Assembly (NCBI GenBank): GCA_003105225.1
Contig: PQAK01000175.1
Span: forward strand, 1 to 5,252
Reading direction: 5' to 3'
Length of the DNA: 5,252 bases
Origin: Deltaproteobacteria bacterium
GTDB lineage: Bacteria > Desulfobacterota > Deferrimicrobia > Deferrimicrobiales > Deferrimicrobiaceae
Both the position numbers and the translations under genes were made by a program. The notes beneath the pieces are model-generated. The model was not told the DNA's origin and did no database searches. It saw only the letters and a program-made list of their open reading frames with translations. Below are positions 1 to 5,252 of this stretch, piece after piece. The first letter of the stretch is position 1, and each line of letters starts with the position of its first letter.

Positions 1-1472
<1,472 letters not shown>

Positions 1473-1480
1473 GCGTCCTA

Positions 1481-1486
1481 CCCCTT
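1481..1486 (-). promoter_or_regulatory. Ribosome binding site of glnS, overlapping the gltX stop codon
   Basis: On the minus strand AAGGGG begins at the last base of the gltX TGA (1488-1486) and lies 8 nt before the glnS ATG. Ribosomes finishing gltX are therefore delivered directly to the glnS start, so translational coupling is likely (inference). No room remains for a promoter or terminator between the genes. Confidence 0.6.
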
Positions 1487-2886
1487 CATCCCCGGCGGAT
1501 CCGTTTCGCCGCCGAGGAAATGCGTCGTACCACCTCTTCGCGGCCGAGGATCTCCATGACGTCGTAAAGGCCCGGGGAGGCGGTGCCGCCCGTCAGGGCC
1601 ACGCGGATCGGCTGGTGGATCTTCAAGGTCCCCCCCCTCCTTGCGACGACCTCGGAGAGCGCCGCTTCCGTCGCGGCGGAGGAAAATTCCGGGAGCGCCG
1701 AAAACGCATCGGCGATTTCCTCGAGCACCGGGGCGATCTCGGGGGTGAGGAACTTCGCGGCGGCCTTCGGATCGGTCTCCTTCTCCCGGAAGTAGTAGAC
1801 CGCGGCGTCGGCCATTTCCACGAGGGTCCGCGCCCGTTCCTGCAAGGTTTGCACGATGCGGACGAGTCGCGGGGAGGGGGAAGCCTCGATCCCGTGCGGT
1901 TTCAGATAGGGGATGAGGAGGAGCGCCAGCCGTTCCGGATCGGCTTCCTTCATGTAATGGGCGTTCAGATGCAGCAGCTTGTTGATATCGAACCGGCTCG
2001 GGGAGAGGTTTACGTGCTCCAGGGAAAAAAGCCCCTGGAGATCCTCGAGGGAAAAGATCTCCTGGTCCCCGTGCCCCCAGCCCAGCCGGGCAAGGTAGTT
2101 GACGACCGCCTCGGGGAGATACCCCATGTCCCGGTATTTCATGACCGAGGTCTCCGCGTCCCGCTTGGACATCTTTCCCCCTTCCATCCCGTGGATCAGG
2201 GGAAAGTGGCCGAAGCGGGGAGGCGGGTATCCGAGGGCCTCGTAGATCAGGAGCTGCTTCGGGGTGTTGTTCAGGTGGTCGTCCCCGCGCAGGACGTGGG
2301 TGATTCCCATGGCGGCGTCGTCCACCACCACGACGAAATTGTACGTCGGCGTGCCCTCGGAGCGGAGGAGGACCAGGTCGTCCAGCTCGCCGTTCTCGAA
2401 CGTCACGTCCCCTCGCAGCAGGTCCCGGACCACCGTCTGCCCTTCGGCCGGGGTCTTGAAGCGCACGACGTACGGTTTTCCCTCCGCGGCTTCGGGCGGC
2501 AGGTTCCGGCACCGGCCGTCGTACCGGGGCTTCTCCTTGCGGGCCTTCATCTCCTCCCGTCGGCGGTCCAGCTCCTCGGGAGTGCAGATGCACCGGTACG
2601 CCTTCCCGCGCGCCAGGAGCCGCTCGGCCTCCCGCCGGTAGAGATCCATGCGTTCCGTCTGGTAGTAGGGGCCTTCGTCCCAGGAGAGCCCGAGCCAGCT
2701 CATGCTGTCGAGGATCGCCTGCACGAATTCCCGGGTCGACCGCTCGCGGTCGGTGTCCTCGATGCGCAGGATGAATTTGCCGCCGAGCCTGCGGGCGTAG
2801 AGCCAGTTGAAGAGGGCGGTCCTCGCTCCTCCGATGTGGAGCTCCCCGGTGGGGCTGGGGGCGAAACGCGTTGCTACGGGTGGCAT
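1486..2886 (-). CDS. gltX: Glutamyl-tRNA synthetase (GluRS)
   Basis: Class Ib synthetase that charges tRNA-Glu with glutamate; the product also feeds tetrapyrrole synthesis in organisms using the C5 pathway. The protein is 466 aa, close to the usual 465-500. Visible motifs are RFAPSPTG followed by HIGG at 17-20, RIEDTD at 41-46, the WDEGPYYQT segment at 69-77, PTYNF at 180-184, the RGDDHLNNTPKQ stretch at 200-211, and KMSKR at 238-242. The alpha-helical anticodon-binding half follows and ends in lysine/arginine-rich sequence. The zinc-hairpin region has Cys99, Cys101 and Cys126, but Asn128 where E. coli has His127. An in-frame ATG 40 codons further upstream exists, but its extra residues resemble no GluRS and would extend into amrB. 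The chosen ATG has GAGG 5 nt upstream and starts at the conserved N-terminus. Whether it charges only tRNA-Glu cannot be read from the sequence, though an adjacent glnS makes a discriminating enzyme likely. Confidence 0.97.
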   Translation of the reverse strand: MPPVATRFAPSPTGELHIGGARTALFNWLYARRLGGKFILRIEDTDRERSTREFVQAILDSMSWLGLSWDEGPYYQTERMDLYRREAERLLARGKAYRCICTPEELDRRREEMKARKEKPRYDGRCRNLPPEAAEGKPYVVRFKTPAEGQTVVRDLLRGDVTFENGELDDLVLLRSEGTPTYNFVVVVDDAAMGITHVLRGDDHLNNTPKQLLIYEALGYPPPRFGHFPLIHGMEGGKMSKRDAETSVMKYRDMGYLPEAVVNYLARLGWGHGDQEIFSLEDLQGLFSLEHVNLSPSRFDINKLLHLNAHYMKEADPERLALLLIPYLKPHGIEASPSPRLVRIVQTLQERARTLVEMADAAVYYFREKETDPKAAAKFLTPEIAPVLEEIADAFSALPEFSSAATEAALSEVVARRGGTLKIHQPIRVALTGGTASPGLYDVMEILGREEVVRRISSAAKRIRRG

Positions 2887-2891
2887 TTTCG

Positions 2892-2895
2892 CCTC
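2892..2895 (-). promoter_or_regulatory. Ribosome binding site deciding the gltX start
   Basis: GAGG on the minus strand sits 5 nt before the ATG at 2886. Upstream in-frame ATG codons at 2916 and 3006 have no comparable purine-rich sequence, so this site favours the 466-residue form. Confidence 0.5.
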
Positions 2896-2918
2896 GTTCC
2901 CTGATGGTGAAGGCATCT

Positions 2919-2931
2919 GCGGGATTCCCGC
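2919..2931 (-). other. Small GC hairpin in the amrB-gltX intergenic gap
   Basis: A perfect 5-bp inverted repeat, GCGGG and CCCGC separated by 3 nt, lies 4 nt after the amrB stop codon within the 49-nt gap. No T-run follows on the minus strand, so it does not look like an intrinsic terminator. It might act as an mRNA-stability or processing element, or be chance in GC-rich DNA. I see no promoter-like boxes in this gap. Confidence 0.35.
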
Positions 2932-2935
2932 GGTG

Positions 2936-3739
2936 CTACAGGACGGCCAGGCCCGCGTATCCGACGACCTGTCCGTAATCTCCGCTGACCTCGCCGGAAG
3001 TCGCATATTTTATCAGACGGGCTTCGCGGGCGCCAAGGGAAAGGGCGGCGAACAGCATGACGGTCGCGGGGATCACGCCGCACATGGTGATGCGCTCCGA
3101 CCGGACGGTCCGGTAGAGGCCTTCGGGGTCGAGCGCCAGGATCCGCGATATCGCCTTCTCGTCCTTTTTCCGTGCGATCGCATCCGCCTCGTAATGGGTC
3201 ATGTCCGAGCTTGCGATCAGCAGGGGGGGGGATGGGTCCTCCCGCAGGACGTCCGCGACCGTCTCGCCCAGAGCACGGCACTCGGTAAGGGAGAGGTGGC
3301 CCAGGGCGATGGGGACGAACCGGAAATCCTTGCGGAACCTTCTTATGAACGGGAGTTGCACTTCGAGGGAATGCTCCCTGCTGTGCGCGGACCGGTCTTC
3401 GGACAAGACCGGGGACGCTGCAAGGAGCCGGGAGGCCAGTTCCTCTTCGATCGGGACGTCCCCCCATGGCATCTTCCACGCACCCCGGGACATGAGGGCG
3501 GCATCCGCCCCCAACCCCGTGTGATTGGGGCAGAAAATGACCAGGCGGTCGGGGATCGCCACCGAGGAGAACACCTCCCCCGCCACTGCGCCGGAATATA
3601 CGTACCCGGCGTGGGGGACGACGATCCCTCGTGCGGAGATCCGTTCCGGGAGGTCCCGGGTCAGCCGCCGGATCTCCAGTTCCAGTTCCCTGGCCGTTCC
3701 GGGATAGAATTGGCCGGCGACAGCGGGAAGCCGTATCAT
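2936..3739 (-). CDS. amrB: MEMO1-family protein, AmmeMemoRadiSam system protein B
   Basis: Complete 267-aa member of the MEMO1 family (DUF52), which shares the fold of LigB-type non-heme iron dioxygenases. The bacterial role is unknown; in many genomes it accompanies an AMMECR1-domain protein and a radical SAM protein. Recognised by the N-terminus RLPAVAGQFYPG, VPHAGYVYSG at 41-50, PNHTG at 71-75, EHSLEVQLPF at 122-131, SSDMTHY at 177-183, TMCG at 218-221 and the C-terminal SGDYGQVVGYA stretch. His43, His73 and Cys220 align by motif with the metal-site residues of human MEMO1, so a metal site is probably intact. No signal peptide or membrane segment is seen, so it is likely cytoplasmic. The start is fixed by the family N-terminus, but no good Shine-Dalgarno precedes it, and translation may start weakly. 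A nine-C tract on the coding strand (3231-3223) is read in frame. First gene of the leftward group; neither the AMMECR1 nor the radical SAM partner is in the window. Confidence 0.93.
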   Translation of the reverse strand: MIRLPAVAGQFYPGTARELELEIRRLTRDLPERISARGIVVPHAGYVYSGAVAGEVFSSVAIPDRLVIFCPNHTGLGADAALMSRGAWKMPWGDVPIEEELASRLLAASPVLSEDRSAHSREHSLEVQLPFIRRFRKDFRFVPIALGHLSLTECRALGETVADVLREDPSPPLLIASSDMTHYEADAIARKKDEKAISRILALDPEGLYRTVRSERITMCGVIPATVMLFAALSLGAREARLIKYATSGEVSGDYGQVVGYAGLAVL

Positions 3740-3773
3740 GCCGACATGTTACCATATTCGGGAATCTTCGCGA

Positions 3774-3802
3774 TTGACAGTCGACGGAGGGTTTTCTATA
3801 GT
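3774..3802 (+). promoter_or_regulatory. Sigma70-type promoter of the yceD-rpmF-plsX operon
   Basis: TTGACA at 3774-3779 matches the -35 consensus exactly, and TATAGT at 3797-3802 matches five of six -10 positions. The spacer is the optimal 17 bp. Transcription should begin near 3808-3810, leaving a leader of about 25 nt before the TTG start of yceD. Such a strong, simple promoter fits constitutive, growth-linked expression of a ribosomal-protein operon (inference). Confidence 0.85.
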
Positions 3803-3818
3803 ATCTTTTTCAATTTTC

Positions 3819-3825
3819 GGGGAAG
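3819..3825 (+). promoter_or_regulatory. Ribosome binding site supporting the TTG start of yceD
   Basis: GGGGAAG lies 8 nt before TTG at 3834 and just after the predicted transcription start. It is the only purine-rich ribosome-binding candidate between the promoter and the conserved YIKISEI N-terminus. Confidence 0.6.
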
Positions 3826-3833
3826 TTTGTCCT

Positions 3834-4376
3834 TTGTACATTAAGATATCCGAGATTCCCCGCGAGGGGCTCGACGTCGCCGCAAGCCGGGGGAAGGCCT
3901 GGATCCCCCGGGTCCTGGAAGGCATGGATCCGTACCCGCTGAGCGCCTGCAGGCTGACCTCGGCCAGCTTGGTGCTGTCCGTCGAGGGACGGAATCTCTT
4001 TGCCAGCGGGTCGTTTACCGCCAGGGGGGAGGCGTGCTGCGACCGTTGCACCGAGGTGTTCACGGTCGCGTTGGACAGGGAGTTTTCCACGATCCTCGTT
4101 CCCGGCGACAAGGGGCCTTCGGGGGCGACCAACGTGGAACTTCACGAGGACGACCTCGACATCGGTTTTTACGACGGCGCGGGGATCGAGGTGACCGATC
4201 TTTTCTGGGAGCAGGTGGCGCTGGCCTTGCCGGTGAAGCTCCTGTGTTCGGAGGATTGCCGGGGGGTCTGCCCGATGTGCGGCGCCAATCGCAACCGGGG
4301 GGAATGCGCGTGCTCCGAGGCGCAGCCCGACCGGCCGTTCGATATCTTGATGAACCTGAAGAAAAAAAAGGAGTAA
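3834..4376 (+). CDS. yceD: DUF177 / YceD family protein, 23S rRNA accumulation
   Basis: The family is found next to rpmF in most bacteria and is linked to 23S rRNA accumulation and large-subunit biogenesis in bacteria and plastids; the molecular mechanism is not settled. With the TTG start the protein is 180 aa, typical for the family. It has an N-terminal beta-rich part, a CDRC pair (Cys69, Cys72), an acidic loop HEDDLD at 104-109, the conserved EQVALALPVKLLC segment at 126-138, the signature EDCRGVCPMCG at 140-150, a Cys158/Cys160 pair, and a basic tail KKKKE. The cysteines suggest metal binding, which is inferred. An upstream in-frame ATG at 3738 is rejected because it lies before the promoter. 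The stop overlaps the rpmF leader, so the two are almost certainly cotranscribed and coupled. The last codons contain A_AAA_AAG, a classic -1 slippery heptamer, in the correct phase. Confidence 0.92.
   Translation: MYIKISEIPREGLDVAASRGKAWIPRVLEGMDPYPLSACRLTSASLVLSVEGRNLFASGSFTARGEACCDRCTEVFTVALDREFSTILVPGDKGPSGATNVELHEDDLDIGFYDGAGIEVTDLFWEQVALALPVKLLCSEDCRGVCPMCGANRNRGECACSEAQPDRPFDILMNLKKKKE
4368..4373 (+). promoter_or_regulatory. Ribosome binding site of rpmF, inside the end of yceD
   Basis: AAGGAG is 6 nt upstream of the rpmF ATG and forms the last two sense codons of yceD. This is the strongest Shine-Dalgarno sequence among the gene starts in the window, suiting a ribosomal protein needed in high amount. 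Confidence 0.75.
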
Positions 4377-4379
4377 AGG

Positions 4380-4556
4380 ATGCCGAATCCGAAACGACGG
4401 GGATCGAAATGCCGCAGGGACAAGCGGCGGACCCACAAGAAGCTCGCCAACCCCGCCCGGAGCACCTGCCCGCAGTGCAAGCAGGTCAAGCGGCCCCATG
4501 CCGTGTGCCCGACGTGCGGGACCTACAAAGGCCGGGAAGTCATTGCCCAGGATTGA
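4380..4556 (+). CDS. rpmF: 50S ribosomal protein L32 (bL32), zinc-ribbon form
   Basis: Small basic protein of the large ribosomal subunit, 58 aa, within the normal 56-60. It opens with the family signature MPNPKRR, followed by an arginine/lysine-rich segment that contacts 23S rRNA. It then has a zinc ribbon with Cys30-x2-Cys33 and Cys43-x2-Cys46, and ends with GTYKGREVI, typical of bL32. All four ligands are present, so this is the zinc-binding (C+) type rather than the cysteine-free paralogue some bacteria use under zinc shortage. An additional Cys11 is not part of the ribbon. The ATG lies 3 nt after the yceD stop and has a strong AAGGAG. The yceD-rpmF-plsX order is the classic arrangement. 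Confidence 0.97.
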   Translation: MPNPKRRGSKCRRDKRRTHKKLANPARSTCPQCKQVKRPHAVCPTCGTYKGREVIAQD

Positions 4557-4578
4557 CGGTCGTTAATACCTTCCTCCG

Positions 4579-5252
4579 ATGAAAATTGCAGTGGATGCGA
4601 TGGGGGGGGATCACGCCCCGCGTGAAGTGGTCCTCGGGGCGGTGCAGGCCGCGCAGGATCTGGACCTCCCCGTCATCCTGGTGGGGCGCCAGGAGCTGCT
4701 TCGCGATGAACTGCGCTCCCTGGGAGGGGAGGGGAGGGGGATCGAGGTGGCGCACGCCTCCGAAGTCGTGGAGATGTGCGAGGTGCCGGGCGTGGCCATC
4801 CGGAAGAAGAAGCACTCGTCGATCCGCGTGGGATTGAACCTGGTCGCCGAGGGTCAGGCCTCCGCTTTCGTGAGCGCGGGAAACTCGGGAGCCGTGATGG
4901 CCGGGGCGCTGTATATCCTGCGGAAGATCCGCGGGATCGACCGGCCCGCGATCACGGCGACGATCCCGACGCCGTCGGGACCGATCGTCCTGATCGATGC
5001 GGGGGCGAACGTCGGCTGCAAGCCCGCCCACCTCCTGCAGTTCGGCTTCATGGGGGACGCCTATGCCAAAAAGGTCCTGGGGATCGCCCATCCCCGGATC
5101 GGCCTGGTGAGCATCGGCGAAGAGGAGTCGAAAGGGACGGACCTGACGCGGGAGACGGGGGCGCTCTTCCGCAGGACGGGATTGAACTTCATGGGAAACG
5201 TCGAGGGGCGCGATTTTTTCACCGGGAAGGCGGACGTCTTCGTCTGCGACGG
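4579..5252 (+). CDS. plsX: Phosphate acyltransferase PlsX, C-terminus cut by window edge
   Basis: PlsX converts acyl-ACP and inorganic phosphate into acyl-phosphate, which PlsY uses to make lysophosphatidic acid. It is a peripheral membrane enzyme at the start of phospholipid synthesis. The frame is open to the right edge, giving 224 of the usual 330-350 residues. Family motifs are the N-terminus MKIAVDAMGGDHAP, the stretch MCEVPGVAIRKKKHSS at 66-81, SAGNSGAVMAGA at 99-110, a GIDRPAI segment at 119-125, IDAGAN at 139-144, LLQFGFMGDAYA at 152-163, and SIGEEESKG at 178-186. The start is fixed by the conserved N-terminus; an in-frame stop lies 12 nt upstream (4564-4566), so no earlier start is possible. 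No Shine-Dalgarno is present; the bases before ATG are pyrimidine-rich. It follows rpmF by 22 nt and is expected to be cotranscribed with it. No membrane segment is seen, as expected. Confidence 0.96.
   Translation, partial: MKIAVDAMGGDHAPREVVLGAVQAAQDLDLPVILVGRQELLRDELRSLGGEGRGIEVAHASEVVEMCEVPGVAIRKKKHSSIRVGLNLVAEGQASAFVSAGNSGAVMAGALYILRKIRGIDRPAITATIPTPSGPIVLIDAGANVGCKPAHLLQFGFMGDAYAKKVLGIAHPRIGLVSIGEEESKGTDLTRETGALFRRTGLNFMGNVEGRDFFTGKADVFVCD

Larger units (their letters stand above)
3740..3833. promoter_or_regulatory. Divergent intergenic region between amrB and yceD
   Basis: This 94-bp spacer is more AT-rich than its surroundings and must hold the promoters of both operons. The rightward promoter is clear and listed separately. 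For the leftward side I see only a weak candidate: CTGTCA (positions 3780-3775 read on the minus strand), 18 nt, then TATGGT. It is four of six matches at each box and would give a leader of only about ten bases. A SalI-type palindrome GTCGAC lies inside the spacer of the rightward promoter. I recognise no regulator operator. Confidence 0.55.

Noticed and set aside
1478..2593. A 371-codon minus-strand frame overlapping gltX
   Set aside because: It shares the strand with gltX in a shifted frame, is glycine/arginine/proline-rich and lacks any domain; it is a shadow of gltX.
2919..2931. Intrinsic terminator between amrB and gltX
   Set aside because: The stem is only 5 bp and no T-run follows on the minus strand; it is listed only as a hairpin.
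2887..3006. Upstream gltX start giving a 506-residue protein
   Set aside because: The added 40 residues would be translated from the end of amrB, resemble no GluRS N-terminus, and the internal ATG has a better ribosome binding site and the conserved start.
3810..4499. Minus-strand frame of 229 codons opposite yceD and rpmF
   Set aside because: It overlaps two clearly recognised plus-strand genes and has no recognisable motif.
4540..5091. Minus-strand frame of 183 codons opposite plsX
   Set aside because: Antisense to an unmistakable PlsX reading frame; histidine/arginine/aspartate-rich composition is typical of a shadow frame.

Overview
This is a GC-rich, gene-dense stretch of an ordinary bacterial chromosome. 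It holds six recognisable housekeeping genes in two divergent groups. Base composition and the presence of both a GluRS and a GlnRS, next to a yceD-rpmF-plsX cluster, suggest a Gram-negative lineage of the deltaproteobacterial (Desulfobacterota / Geobacter-like) kind. That placement is inferred from general gene-content knowledge, not from a search. I see no mobile element, CRISPR array, tRNA, rRNA or sign of horizontal transfer.

Minus strand, read right to left from 3739 to the left edge: amrB (MEMO1-family protein, AmmeMemoRadiSam system protein B), then after 49 nt gltX (glutamyl-tRNA synthetase), then after 13 nt glnS (glutaminyl-tRNA synthetase, whose C-terminus runs off the left edge). 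The three probably form one operon. The gltX-glnS junction is tight enough for translational coupling. The two synthetases charge tRNA-Glu and tRNA-Gln.

A 94-bp divergent spacer (3740-3833) carries a near-consensus sigma70 promoter on the plus strand: TTGACA, 17 bp, TATAGT. It shows that the rightward operon starts inside the longest open frame, so yceD must start downstream, at a TTG codon with a good Shine-Dalgarno sequence.

Plus strand, from 3834 to the right edge: yceD (DUF177, linked to 23S rRNA accumulation), rpmF (ribosomal protein L32, 58 aa) and plsX (phosphate acyltransferase, truncated by the right edge). This is the widely conserved cluster that joins large-subunit biogenesis to phospholipid synthesis. 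It usually continues into fabH/fabD/fabG/acpP, which would lie outside the window.

I found no new multi-gene system. The points worth a second look are modest: a solitary amrB leading a tRNA-synthetase operon; a GluRS zinc site with Asn in the fourth ligand position; a plsX start without a Shine-Dalgarno sequence; and an in-frame A_AAA_AAG slippery heptamer at the end of yceD whose -1 frame stays open to a TGA overlapping the plsX start codon.
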